Positions 17,160-25,357 of a stretch of 28,978 bases of DNA are shown here, piece after piece. Within the stretch, counting starts at the first letter, position 1. Each line of letters opens with the position of its first letter. The notes under the pieces were generated by a model. It saw nothing but the letters and a program-made list of their open reading frames with translations. It was not told the origin of the DNA and made no database searches. Position numbers and translations under genes: made by a program. The stretch is from Tangfeifania sp. (GTDB lineage Bacteria; Bacteroidota; Bacteroidia; Bacteroidales; Prolixibacteraceae), in NCBI GenBank assembly GCA_018400515.1, contig JAGYMR010000008.1, forward strand, positions 1 through 28,978. The letters run 5' to 3'.

Positions 17160-18623
17160 ATGGTACAAATAAAAGATATTCAACCCACCGAAGTGTGGCG
17201 GATCTTTGATCAGATGCTCCGTATTCCGAGACCATCGGGGCATGAAGAAAAAATCCGGGAATGGGCCGTCCGTTTTGGGAAAGAGCGGGGACTGGAAACC
17301 ATTCAGGATAAAGCCGGTAATGTGATTATCCGTAAACCGGCCACGCCCGGGATGGAGCACCGGAAAGGGGTTATCCTGCAGGGGCATCTTGACATGGTTC
17401 CCCAGAAAAACAGTGACAAGGAGCATGACTTCACGACAGATCCTATCGAAGCCATTGCCGGCGGGGAGTGGGTCTCCGCCAACGGAACCACCCTGGGGGC
17501 TGACAATGGCATCGGTGTCTCTTCCGCGCTGGCTGTGCTGGATTCCCGCACGATAAAGCACGGACCGCTGGAAGTATTGCTTACCGCCTCCGAAGAAACA
17601 GGCATGGACGGGGCGAATGGATTGCCTGCCGGGGTGCTGAACGGAGAGATTCTGATCAATACCGACTCTGAAGATGAGGGCGAGCTGTATGTCGGATGTG
17701 CCGGGGGTGAGGATGCCAACATGCTTTTTTCCTACACCGGCGAAAAGGTTCCGGCAGGGTATACTGCTTTACAGCTGAACATTACGGGAATGAAGGGAGG
17801 TCATTCCGGAATCGATATTCCCCTGCAGCGTGGAAATGCCATTAAAGTGTTTTTCCGGATCCTGAACGCGGCTTATGAAACATTTGGGGTACGACTGGCA
17901 TCCATTGACGGGGGGAGCCTCCGGAATGCCATCCCCCGGGAGGCTTTCGGGGTTGTTGTTTTGAGTAAGGAACATGTCTCCGGATTCCGGGAATTGGCCA
18001 GCGAAATTTCAGAAACCGTCAAAAGTGAACTTTCGGCCACTGAGCCGGACCTGAAGGTATCGACCGGGGAAACCGCCCTTCCGGAAATGCTTGTGGATGA
18101 AAAGGTCCAGACCGCCCTTACCAAAGCAGTGATAGCCTGTCCCAATGGAGTGATCCGTATGAGCGACCACATGGAAGGATTGGTGGAAACCTCTTCCAAC
18201 CTGGCCATTGTTAAGTCAAATCAAAAAGATCAGACCATTAAAGCCGCCAGCCTGATGCGCAGTTCGGTCGATTCCGCCAAAGAGGAACTGGGTTCCCGTA
18301 TGAAAGCTGTTTTTGAACTGGCCGGTGCTGAGGTCTCCTTTTCCGGCGCCTATCCGGGGTGGAAACCCAACATGGACTCGCCGATTCTCCATGTCATGCA
18401 GCGGGTCTACCAGAACAGATTCGGGAAAACCCCTGAGATCAAAGCCATCCATGCCGGTCTGGAGTGTGGCATTCTGGGCGGTAAGTATCCCCACTGGGAC
18501 ATGATCTCTTTTGGACCGACCATCCGTTTTCCCCATTCACCCGATGAGAAGGTAAATATCGAAAGTGTCCGGAAATTTTGGGAATTCCTGGTAACAACGC
18601 TTGAAAACATTCCCGGAAAGTGA
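17160..18623 (+). CDS. pepD: Aminoacyl-histidine dipeptidase (M20C, peptidase D)
   Basis: The 487-residue enzyme is a cytosolic two-zinc M20 peptidase that splits dipeptides such as Xaa-His (carnosinase-like). Zinc ligands and catalytic residues are in normal places: H76 and D78 (GHLDMV), bridging D115 (GADNGIG), general base E145 with E146 (ASEETG), D169 (NTDSED), and a late His in AIHAGLECG near 438. The lid/dimerisation domain lies between about 185 and 370, including GGHSGIDI. Length is that of PepD. The start codon is preceded by an A/G-rich stretch (AGAAAAAGAG) close to the ATG. The next gene begins 141 bp later on the same strand; a hairpin lies between them. Confidence 0.94.
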   Translation: MVQIKDIQPTEVWRIFDQMLRIPRPSGHEEKIREWAVRFGKERGLETIQDKAGNVIIRKPATPGMEHRKGVILQGHLDMVPQKNSDKEHDFTTDPIEAIAGGEWVSANGTTLGADNGIGVSSALAVLDSRTIKHGPLEVLLTASEETGMDGANGLPAGVLNGEILINTDSEDEGELYVGCAGGEDANMLFSYTGEKVPAGYTALQLNITGMKGGHSGIDIPLQRGNAIKVFFRILNAAYETFGVRLASIDGGSLRNAIPREAFGVVVLSKEHVSGFRELASEISETVKSELSATEPDLKVSTGETALPEMLVDEKVQTALTKAVIACPNGVIRMSDHMEGLVETSSNLAIVKSNQKDQTIKAASLMRSSVDSAKEELGSRMKAVFELAGAEVSFSGAYPGWKPNMDSPILHVMQRVYQNRFGKTPEIKAIHAGLECGILGGKYPHWDMISFGPTIRFPHSPDEKVNIESVRKFWEFLVTTLENIPGK

Positions 18624-18631
18624 GGATGGTC

Positions 18632-18662
18632 GCCGGGGGACGGGTAAAAAATACCCGCCGGC
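18632..18662 (+). terminator. Hairpin after pepD, possible weak terminator
   Basis: CGGGTA (18641-18646) pairs with TACCCG (18652-18657) around an AAAAA loop. The stem extends by GCCGG (18632-18636) and CCGGC (18658-18662) with a four-base bulge. It begins nine bases after the pepD stop. No T tract follows at once; a run of T occurs only about 25 bases later, so termination is uncertain. Confidence 0.35.
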
Positions 18663-18764
18663 CTGCCCCTCCCGGTTCCGGAGTACTTTTTTGATCCTCC
18701 AACAGGAAATATCCTTAACAGGAAAGTTTGTTGAAAAATTTTTCCGGCAGGAAATCAGCCACTG

Positions 18765-20558
18765 ATGAGGCTTATGCGAAGAGAAGGAATAAAAGGAAGA
18801 CGGAATGAAACCGGAAAAAAACTTGCTTTGGCACTGAATCCGGAGGGATTCTGGAAGGAGCAGCGTGTGTCCGGTCCCCTCGCAGCGGCCCTGGCCGTGA
18901 TGGCCCTCTTTTTTGATGATAGCAAAAAGAACCGGATCCGTATAAACCGGGGCCTCGGGTGGCTGGAAGCAGTGATAAATGCAGATGGCAGCTTTGGAAA
19001 TTTCTCCCGGGAGCCGGGCAATGTAATTACCAGTCTCCTGGTTTATACTGCCGTGGATATGGCGGATCGCCAAAAAAAGCGGAAGCAGTTTTTAAAAAAG
19101 CGGATCACTGGCTATCTGTTTCACCAGGGAGTGGATCTTCAATGCCCCGGATGGATGGATAACCTCCTGAAGCCTGACGGGCAGGATGCCGGCCTTTCCC
19201 TGGCGGTCCTTTCCCTGATTGCGCCCGGGAACAATGCCTCCCCGCGGCGCCGGCCTGTTTCAGCACGAATTCCTTTTGAATGGGGATTGTTTCCCGGACT
19301 TTGCCTCCGGTACCGGGATCTGCGGGAACGGGGGTATGTCCTTCCGGCCCAGCTGGCAGCAGGAATTTTTTTTCAGCAGAATCAGCGGTCATCCCCTTTT
19401 CGCCGTTTTTTTATTCATCGCCGGGTTCACCTGCTGCAGCGATTAATGCCCGCCAACGGCGGATTTTCTGACGCCGTTCCGCTTACCGCCTTTATTGCGA
19501 TGAGCCTCCTAAAGACTGGTTATCGCGAAAGCCGTGTTGTGAAGAGCGGAATTGCTTTCTTGAGACAAACCCAGCGGAAGGATGGCAGCTGGCCCATGGA
19601 AACAGACCGGTCGACGCAGGTGACCGCGCAGACTGTTAACGCCTTTGGCCGGACTTTGAACGGTTTCCTGACAACCGACCGGCAGGATCAGATCGCTGAT
19701 CATTTCCGGCTTATTCAACGCGAAAGGGGACATCCGTTTAAAGGACAGTTACCAGGTGGATGGTGCCGGACGCAGGCACCGGGGGCTGTTCCCGACGGGG
19801 AGAGTACAGCCGGGGCTATTCTTGCGCTGCTGAAACTTCAGCCCGAAGGGCGGGTTCAAAAGGAAGTCCTTGGCGGATGTGCCTGGTTGCGGCGCCTTGT
19901 CAACCGCGATGGCGGCATTTCCCTGTTTTTTTCCAAAGGGATGAAAGGATGGGCCGGGCGGAGTGGTGTTGTTCTGACAGCCCACCATTTGCTGGCGGTC
20001 TCTGCGGTGATTGAGCGCTATGCCGGAGCATTGAAAAAAAGGGACAGGAAGCAGCTGGAACAGATGTTTAAGAGAGCTGTGGAATTCCTGGAGGGTCACC
20101 AGGAAGCCGATGGCAGCTGGAGCGGTTTTTTTGCGGGAGATGGTTTTTCTGTCAGCCATTTTTCTCCGGTTTACGGAACTGCCCGGGTGCTCGCTTTTCT
20201 GAAAGATGCCTCCGGCCATGCCCGGATGGATGGAAGCTTGCGGCAGCAGTTGGTTTCCATGGGGAATAAAGCCAGTTCGTACCTGACCGCCAGGCAACTT
20301 CCGGACGGAAGCTGGGGGGCCACCGGCGATGCCCCCGGGAAAACCGAAGAAACCGCCATGGCCGTCACTGCCCTGGCATCTTTAAAGACGCGGGAGCAGT
20401 GCCTTGCCGGATTGCAATGGCTTGCAACCCGGGAAGGGGAATATTTGAAAATGGAAAGGGATGGAGAGGTGCATCGCCTGGGCCTCGTCCTGGAGGCTTT
20501 TGAACGGATGCTCGAACTGCCGGGCGGTGGCGATTTCCGCCGGGAATTCAGCGGGTGA
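18765..20558 (+). CDS. Squalene-hopene cyclase-like alpha-alpha toroid protein (divergent terpene cyclase fold)
   Basis: The 597-residue protein has the repeated helical-hairpin signature of terpene cyclase/prenyltransferase toroids. QW-like turns occur at 73-78 (ADGSFG), 272-276 (KDGSW), 381-384 (RDGG), 448-452 (ADGSW) and 513-518 (PDGSWG). Length is close to that of squalene-hopene cyclases, and the C-terminal half keeps cyclase-like blocks (SPVYGTARVLAFL, then EETAMAVTALA). At the position that aligns by eye with the class II DxDDTA motif it reads D344-G-E346-S347-T-A, so the middle acid is Glu and the last Asp is Ser. There is no signal peptide; the first 20 residues are very basic. No isoprenoid gene is adjacent. 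It may be an unusual class II cyclase or a non-catalytic toroid. ATG 18774 is an alternative start. It converges on the PLP-enzyme gene, 20 bp away. Confidence 0.75.
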   Translation: MRLMRREGIKGRRNETGKKLALALNPEGFWKEQRVSGPLAAALAVMALFFDDSKKNRIRINRGLGWLEAVINADGSFGNFSREPGNVITSLLVYTAVDMADRQKKRKQFLKKRITGYLFHQGVDLQCPGWMDNLLKPDGQDAGLSLAVLSLIAPGNNASPRRRPVSARIPFEWGLFPGLCLRYRDLRERGYVLPAQLAAGIFFQQNQRSSPFRRFFIHRRVHLLQRLMPANGGFSDAVPLTAFIAMSLLKTGYRESRVVKSGIAFLRQTQRKDGSWPMETDRSTQVTAQTVNAFGRTLNGFLTTDRQDQIADHFRLIQRERGHPFKGQLPGGWCRTQAPGAVPDGESTAGAILALLKLQPEGRVQKEVLGGCAWLRRLVNRDGGISLFFSKGMKGWAGRSGVVLTAHHLLAVSAVIERYAGALKKRDRKQLEQMFKRAVEFLEGHQEADGSWSGFFAGDGFSVSHFSPVYGTARVLAFLKDASGHARMDGSLRQQLVSMGNKASSYLTARQLPDGSWGATGDAPGKTEETAMAVTALASLKTREQCLAGLQWLATREGEYLKMERDGEVHRLGLVLEAFERMLELPGGGDFRREFSG

Positions 20559-20578
20559 AAATTCCCCCGGGGAAGGGC

Positions 20579-21676
20579 TCAGGTGTTAATCATCGGGATC
20601 TCTTCCCCTTCCGTGGTGAGGTAACTGCCCGCCAGGTTGGCGGTCAGGCAGGAGTGTACGGGAATAATCTCCACCAGATCGCCAATGTTTATCAGACTGA
20701 AATTTTTCTGCGAAACCCGCAGGATGCCATGTTCCTGCGAAAGCCGGGCCACGTAATTCCGCTCCCCGAGGAGCATTTTATTGTCTTGGGTGTTGATTGC
20801 GATCCTCCCGTAAACCGGTTTGCCTGCGGCATTCCGGAGCCATTCTTTGGACAGGTGGATGGCACCGCCGTAGATAACCACTTCGTTTCGCGAGGGGTGT
20901 TTGGCCACCACCGGGCAGACCATCCGCACGGCAATGTCGTCAAACTGGCAGACCCCCAGACTCTGTTGTATTAAATCAAAAAACACAAAATTTCCGGGAC
21001 GTATTTCATCGACCCCGTTAAAATTGGTACAAAGGGTACATGACGGGGTATCCCCGATGCTGACCTCAATTCCCGGGAATTTGGATCTGAACCGTTTTTT
21101 CAGGGACTGCAGTTTCAGGAGGGCATCAAAATGCCGGCTGAATATCTCATTGGTTGATCGCGCACTGTAGGTATGGCCCGTATGGGATAAAAATCCTCTG
21201 AACCGGAGTTTGGCATTCATTTGCAGCAGCTGGGTCAGCCCGTCGATCAGTCCGGTACGCGAAGGATTGAGGCCTGTCCGGTTGTGGCCGGTATCGATTT
21301 CGATGTAAACGCCCAGCGGATGGGTTATCTTTTCGGCCAGCGCCGTTGCCCCCTCCCGGTTTTCAACCAAAACATTTAGCTTAATGTTTGCTGCCAGCCG
21401 GTTGATATGGCTTATTTCACGCAGGTTCACCGGAAAAGCGATGGTAATGTCCTTCCAGCCGTTTTGGGCAAAATATTCCGCCATTTTAACCGACGAGACG
21501 GTGATGGCATCCACCTGGAACAATTTAAACCAGTCGCCGATAATGGCCGATTGGTGGGATTTAAAATGGGGTCTGAAACGTAAGTTGTACTTTTTTGCTT
21601 TTTCTGCCATTCGTTCAATGTTCCGCAAGCTTACTTCTTTGTCGATTACCAGCGTGGGACGGATTATTTCTGCCAT
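20579..21676 (-). CDS. D-threonine aldolase / D-serine dehydratase family PLP enzyme
   Basis: This 365-residue protein is a fold-type III (alanine-racemase-like) PLP enzyme. The Schiff-base lysine is K39 in RPHFKSHQ. Other family blocks are EIDTGHNRTG, SIGDTPSC, and DEIRPGNFVFFD. The C-terminal HSC (H341, C343) matches the metal-binding His-x-Cys of D-threonine aldolase and eukaryote-type D-serine dehydratase. Members cleave or dehydrate D-beta-hydroxy amino acids (D-threonine, D-serine, D-hydroxyaspartate); which one cannot be decided here. It starts 22 bp after pncB on the same strand and so is probably co-transcribed with it. Both enzymes and purA upstream touch small-molecule supply, but no shared pathway is evident. 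Cytosolic; no signal peptide. Confidence 0.88.
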   Translation of the reverse strand: MAEIIRPTLVIDKEVSLRNIERMAEKAKKYNLRFRPHFKSHQSAIIGDWFKLFQVDAITVSSVKMAEYFAQNGWKDITIAFPVNLREISHINRLAANIKLNVLVENREGATALAEKITHPLGVYIEIDTGHNRTGLNPSRTGLIDGLTQLLQMNAKLRFRGFLSHTGHTYSARSTNEIFSRHFDALLKLQSLKKRFRSKFPGIEVSIGDTPSCTLCTNFNGVDEIRPGNFVFFDLIQQSLGVCQFDDIAVRMVCPVVAKHPSRNEVVIYGGAIHLSKEWLRNAAGKPVYGRIAINTQDNKMLLGERNYVARLSQEHGILRVSQKNFSLINIGDLVEIIPVHSCLTANLAGSYLTTEGEEIPMINT

Positions 21677-21698
21677 TTTCCAATTATTGATTTAAATT

Positions 21699-23114
21699 TT
21701 ATTCCAACCGTTTAGCCAGATCGTTCCGGACATCCATGAGTCGTTTCGAAATTCCGGCTTTGTAAATGTGGGGGCTGATAAATCGTTTGTGCTCGTCGGG
21801 GAGAAGCGAAGAACGCGTAAGGAGGTAATCGTGTATTTCGGCGGGGTTTTTTTCGGGGCCAATGCACTCGCCGTTTTTTACAACCGGCGCTAAAAGGGGT
21901 TCTTTGGAACAGGGGCCAATATGGGTGAAACGTTCGGGATAGACCGGGTGATAAATGACCTCCACATCCCGGGGATTTTCATCGCTCAGGGCAATGGCAT
22001 CGCGGTAGAAAAACCCCTGTTGATCGAGGCATCTGAATACCTGTTTTTTTCCGGGGAGGGTTACTTTTTCGATGTTTTCGGAGATTTTCATTTTGGGATG
22101 GCCGTTCATTTCGGTAAGCTTGTAAACGCCGTCAAGGGCAGCATCGCTTTTGCCGGTAATCATCTCCGTGCCGATCCCGAATGCATCGATCGCTGCATTC
22201 TGGTCTTTCAGGAGGCTTTTGATGACATGCTCATTCAGTTGATTTGAGGCGATGATTTTGACTGCTTGCAGACCGGCATCATCAAGCATTTTCCGGGCCT
22301 TTTTGCTCAGGTAGGCAAGATCGCCGCTGTCGAGCCGGATGGCTTTTAGCTGCAAGCCTTTTTTTTCCATCTCTTTGCCCACCTTGATCGCATTGGGCAC
22401 GCCCGATTTCAATGTGTCGTAAGTATCAACAAGCAGAATGGCATTGTCGGGATGTGCATGGGCGAACGTTCTGAAAGCTTCCGGTTCGCTCTCAAAACTT
22501 TGTACCCACGAGTGGGCCTGGGTCCCGCTAACGGGAATATCAAACAGTTTCCCGGCCAGTACATTGGAAGTAGCGGTTGCTCCGCCAATAATGGCCGCCC
22601 GGCTCGCATGAAGCGCCCCGAATCCCTGGGCGCGGCGAAGCCCGAAATCGGTAAAAATCCGGTCTCCTGCCACCAGTTTTACCCGGAAGGCTTTCGTGGC
22701 GATCAGTGATTCGAAATTGAGGATGTTTAATAAAAGGCTCTCAATCAGCTGGCACTCGATGATGTTCCCTTCTACCTGCAGCACCGGTTCGTTGGGAAAG
22801 GCGATCTCCCCCTCATGCATGCTGAGGATGTTCCCTGAAAACCGGAAATTTTTAAGATAATCCAGAAAATCGGAACGGAATCCCTGTTCTTTCAAATAGT
22901 TGATGTCTGAATTGGCGTAGGTAAAATTCCGGAGCAACTCCAGGAAATCCTGAAGCCCGGCAAAAACGGTAAAACCTCCTTTAAAAGGATTGGTCCGGAA
23001 AAAGTAGTTGAAGGTGGCGCGGTTATTTTTCTTTCCGCTGTAAAAATACCCCTGAGCCATGGTAAGCTCATAGAAGTCTGTGTAAAGCCCCCAATGTTCG
23101 GTAAAAAAAGCCAT
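21699..23114 (-). CDS. pncB: Nicotinate phosphoribosyltransferase
   Basis: The 471-residue enzyme joins nicotinate and PRPP, with ATP hydrolysis, to give nicotinate mononucleotide in NAD salvage. The opening LYTDFYELTMAQGYF, the FTDFGLRRAQG block at 154-164 and SGTQAHSWVQSF are typical. The last includes H201, the equivalent of the His that is transiently phosphorylated in PncB. IRLDSGDL follows near 260. The start at 23114 gives the usual N terminus. It lies 220 bp downstream of purA, with no gene between, and 22 bp upstream of the PLP enzyme gene. NAD salvage also makes sense in the broader set here that includes an NAD(P)HX repair enzyme, but those genes are not linked in one operon. Confidence 0.95.
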   Translation of the reverse strand: MAFFTEHWGLYTDFYELTMAQGYFYSGKKNNRATFNYFFRTNPFKGGFTVFAGLQDFLELLRNFTYANSDINYLKEQGFRSDFLDYLKNFRFSGNILSMHEGEIAFPNEPVLQVEGNIIECQLIESLLLNILNFESLIATKAFRVKLVAGDRIFTDFGLRRAQGFGALHASRAAIIGGATATSNVLAGKLFDIPVSGTQAHSWVQSFESEPEAFRTFAHAHPDNAILLVDTYDTLKSGVPNAIKVGKEMEKKGLQLKAIRLDSGDLAYLSKKARKMLDDAGLQAVKIIASNQLNEHVIKSLLKDQNAAIDAFGIGTEMITGKSDAALDGVYKLTEMNGHPKMKISENIEKVTLPGKKQVFRCLDQQGFFYRDAIALSDENPRDVEVIYHPVYPERFTHIGPCSKEPLLAPVVKNGECIGPEKNPAEIHDYLLTRSSLLPDEHKRFISPHIYKAGISKRLMDVRNDLAKRLE

Positions 23115-23334
23115 CGTTCGTTTTGTTGGATTTCCGGAGGCCTAAATATAACGCACATTTTTTGTTTATCCCACTCATGAGGGAATTATATTTTGTATGG
23201 CCCCGATTTATTGTTCACTTGCTTTTTAACCGGAGCGCCGGCATTGGTTGGCTTCGAACAGGAATGCTCCTTTATCCCGGGGAAGTCCGTGGGTATTTAT
23301 TCTTTTCCAGGAAGCGGAGAAAGCGAACGAACGA

Positions 23335-24612
23335 TTATTCCTGCTCCAGGAAAATGGTTTGCTCCCGGTTGGGCCCAACCGAGGCAATGGAGACGGGAAT
23401 GCCCATCTCATCTTCAATAAAGCTGATGTAGTTGTTGAACTGCTCCGGGAATTCGTTTTGAGACTTAATTTTTGTCAGGTCGGTTTCCCAGCCCGGCAGT
23501 TCGACATACACCGGTTTTATATCATCGGTCAGTTCGAAGGGAAAGTTCTCCACCACCTCGCCGTTCACTTCATATCCGACACAGATTTTGATGGTTTTCA
23601 GCGTGTCCAGGACATCGGATTTCATCATGATCAGTTCGGTTACCCCGTTCAGCATTACGGCATATTTCAATGCCACCAGGTCGAGCCATCCGCAGCGGCG
23701 GGGTCTTCCTGTGGTAGAACCATACTCATGCCCGGCATCGCGGAGTTTCTGCCCGTTTTCGTCGAACAATTCCGTCGGGAAAGGGCCCATACCCACGCGG
23801 GTGCAGTAAGCTTTAAAAATGCCGAAAACCTTTCCGATTCTGTTCGGGGCAATCCCGAGGCCGGTGCAGGCTCCGGCACAAACCGTGTTTGAACTGGTGA
23901 CGTACGGGTAGGAACCGAAGTCGATGTCCAGCAGCGTCCCCTGGGCCCCCTCGGCCAGGATCGATTTTTTCTGGCGGATCAGATCATGGATAAAATGTTC
24001 GCTATCAATAATCTGAAAAGACTTTAATACCTCAATCCCCTCCATCCATTCCGGCTCGCATTCCGCCAGGATCTCTTTGTAGTCGTACTGGTAAAAATTT
24101 TCCAGCAAGCGCTGGTGGCTTTCGGTGCGGGAGCGGTACTTCTCCTCAAACTGATGCAGCAGATCGCCCACGCGCAGCCCTTCACGTCCGATTTTATCCT
24201 TGTAGGCGGGCCCGATCCCTTTCAGGGTGGAGCCGATTTTGGTTTTTCCCTTTTTCTGTTCCGATGCCGCATCCAGGATCCGGTGGGTCGGAAGGATTAA
24301 ATGGGCTTTTTTCGAAATATAGAGGTTCTGGGACAGGTTGACACCCCGTTTTTTTATGGAATCGATCTCTTTTTTGAAAACAATGGGATCGATGACAACG
24401 CCGTTTCCGATGATGTTGATTTTGTTTTCCCGGAAAATCCCCGACGGTATGGTGTGCAGTACCTGTTTAATGTTATTGAACTCAAGGGTGTGCCCTGCAT
24501 TGGGACCTCCCTGAAAACGGGAGATGACATCGTATTTGGGTGTTAAAACATCCACAATTTTCCCTTTTCCCTCGTCACCCCACTGGAGGCCAAGCAATAC
24601 ATCTACGCTCAT
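23335..24612 (-). CDS. purA: Adenylosuccinate synthase
   Basis: PurA condenses IMP and aspartate with GTP, the first committed step to AMP. Start at 24612 gives 425 residues beginning MSVDVLLGLQ; a Met 11 codons upstream is in frame but not family-like. WGDEGKGK at 11-18 is the P-loop with catalytic D13; H41 in GGPNAGHT is the second catalytic residue. STLKGIGPAYKDK and the later GTTGRPRRCGWLD-type block (here STTGRPRRCGWLD) are intact. Length is normal. It follows the Fur-family gene by 234 bp, a gap with its own promoter-like stretch, and is followed by pncB. E. coli PurA is inhibited by (p)ppGpp, and the (p)ppGpp enzyme gene is two genes upstream. Confidence 0.97.
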   Translation of the reverse strand: MSVDVLLGLQWGDEGKGKIVDVLTPKYDVISRFQGGPNAGHTLEFNNIKQVLHTIPSGIFRENKINIIGNGVVIDPIVFKKEIDSIKKRGVNLSQNLYISKKAHLILPTHRILDAASEQKKGKTKIGSTLKGIGPAYKDKIGREGLRVGDLLHQFEEKYRSRTESHQRLLENFYQYDYKEILAECEPEWMEGIEVLKSFQIIDSEHFIHDLIRQKKSILAEGAQGTLLDIDFGSYPYVTSSNTVCAGACTGLGIAPNRIGKVFGIFKAYCTRVGMGPFPTELFDENGQKLRDAGHEYGSTTGRPRRCGWLDLVALKYAVMLNGVTELIMMKSDVLDTLKTIKICVGYEVNGEVVENFPFELTDDIKPVYVELPGWETDLTKIKSQNEFPEQFNNYISFIEDEMGIPVSIASVGPNREQTIFLEQE

Positions 24613-24686
24613 TGTTGTTTCTGGTTTTTGTTGCACAAACGCCAAACGGGGAAATTTTGTCCTGTTTTCATTCCCGCGGCCGCTTC

Positions 24687-24705
24687 ATTTAAGCCATTAA
24701 AAGTA
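24687..24705 (-). promoter_or_regulatory. Possible purA promoter and regulator half-site
   Basis: Read on the minus strand, TACTTTTA (24698-24705) is one base off TAnnTTTG and is followed at once by TGGCTTAAAT (24687-24696). The latter differs by one base from TGGTTTAAAT in the palindrome before the Fur-family gene. Both are A/T-rich and may be chance. Confidence 0.25.
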
Positions 24706-24846
24706 CAAATATTTTTTATGGATTGTAAAAAAAAACGTTAGCGAAAAAAGGAATTGATGAATAATTAATGGAAGGGCGGGGGGTATTAACGTCCGGTTGA
24801 CGGGGAGTCATGAATGCATCAGCAGGTGAAAAACGGCAGAACAGGA

Positions 24847-25290
24847 TCACTCTTCATTTATGGATTTTCCGTAAATGTATAGGGTGTGGTGCGAGAGTCT
24901 GAAATTGTTTCTCAGGCAGGCGTCTTCTATGATCTCACGGATGCGTGGATCATAAAACTCAACCACCTCACCGGAGGAGGTGTCGATCAGGTGATCGTGC
25001 TGCATGGTCGCAAAGGCCTTCTCAAACTGGGCAATGTTTTTTCCGAACTGGTGTTTAACGACCAGTTTACACGCCAGCAGCAGATCGATCGTATTGTAGA
25101 GGGTGGCCCGGCTTACCCGGTATTTTTTGTTTTTCATCGAGATGTACAGCGATTCAATGTCAAAATGCCCCTCCCTTGAATAGATCTCATCAAGGATGGC
25201 GAACCTTTCGGGCGTCTTCCGGTGGCCGTTTTTTTCCAGGTATTCGGTAAACATGTTCCTTACGGTTTCCCTGGTTTTATGGCTATTCAT
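24847..25290 (-). CDS. Fur-family transcriptional regulator lacking the CxxC zinc site
   Basis: The 147-residue protein has the Fur layout: winged helix to about residue 85 (recognition region [14 protein letters not shown]) and a dimerisation/metal domain after it. Candidate regulatory metal ligands are kept: H42, D44 and E46 (HFDIE), H98-D99-H100 (QHDHL), E111 and H134-H135. The structural zinc cysteines that usually follow HDHLIC are replaced: D103 and S106 stand where CxxC would be, and no second CxxC is present near the C terminus. It is probably a metal- or redox-responsive repressor of unknown target. An exact -7 element and a perfect palindrome lie just upstream, consistent with self-regulation. 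It sits between the RSH gene (67 bp upstream) and purA. Confidence 0.9.
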   Translation of the reverse strand: MNSHKTRETVRNMFTEYLEKNGHRKTPERFAILDEIYSREGHFDIESLYISMKNKKYRVSRATLYNTIDLLLACKLVVKHQFGKNIAQFEKAFATMQHDHLIDTSSGEVVEFYDPRIREIIEDACLRNNFRLSHHTLYIYGKSINEE

Positions 25291-25310
25291 ATTTAAACCA
25301 ATTTTAAATA
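25290..25310 (-). promoter_or_regulatory. Palindromic candidate operator at the Fur-family gene start
   Basis: TATTTAAA at 25290-25297 and TTTAAATA at 25303-25310 form a perfect 8-N5-8 inverted repeat of 21 bases. It overlaps the first base of the start codon and the expected transcription start. Fur-family boxes are palindromes of about this size, so an autoregulatory site is plausible; A/T-rich chance is the alternative. Confidence 0.4.
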
Positions 25311-25315
25311 GAGTC

Positions 25316-25323
25316 CAAAAATA
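25316..25323 (-). promoter_or_regulatory. Candidate -7 promoter element for Fur-family gene
   Basis: On the minus strand the sequence is TATTTTTG, an exact TAnnTTTG match, 26 bases ahead of the start codon. It would start transcription near 25309 inside the palindrome. No -33 TTTG is seen at normal spacing. Confidence 0.45.
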
Positions 25324-25357
25324 GGAATTTTTTTTGATTTATCAGGTGAACCTGCTT

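Noticed and set aside
20555..20974. A plus-strand frame starting in the last codon of the toroid gene
   Set aside because: It lies antisense to the C-terminal part of the PLP-enzyme gene, including its HSC metal motif, and its translation resembles no protein family I know.
23113..23335. A 10-bp inverted repeat (ATCGTTCGTT / AACGAACGAT) at the two ends of the purA-pncB gap
   Set aside because: One arm overlaps the pncB start codon and the other the purA stop codon. There is no target duplication or element between them, so this looks like chance.
24613..24645. Upstream in-frame Met at 24645 as the purA start
   Set aside because: PurA proteins start just before the VLLGLQWGDEGKGK strand and P-loop; the Met at 24612 gives D13 and H41 in the standard numbering.
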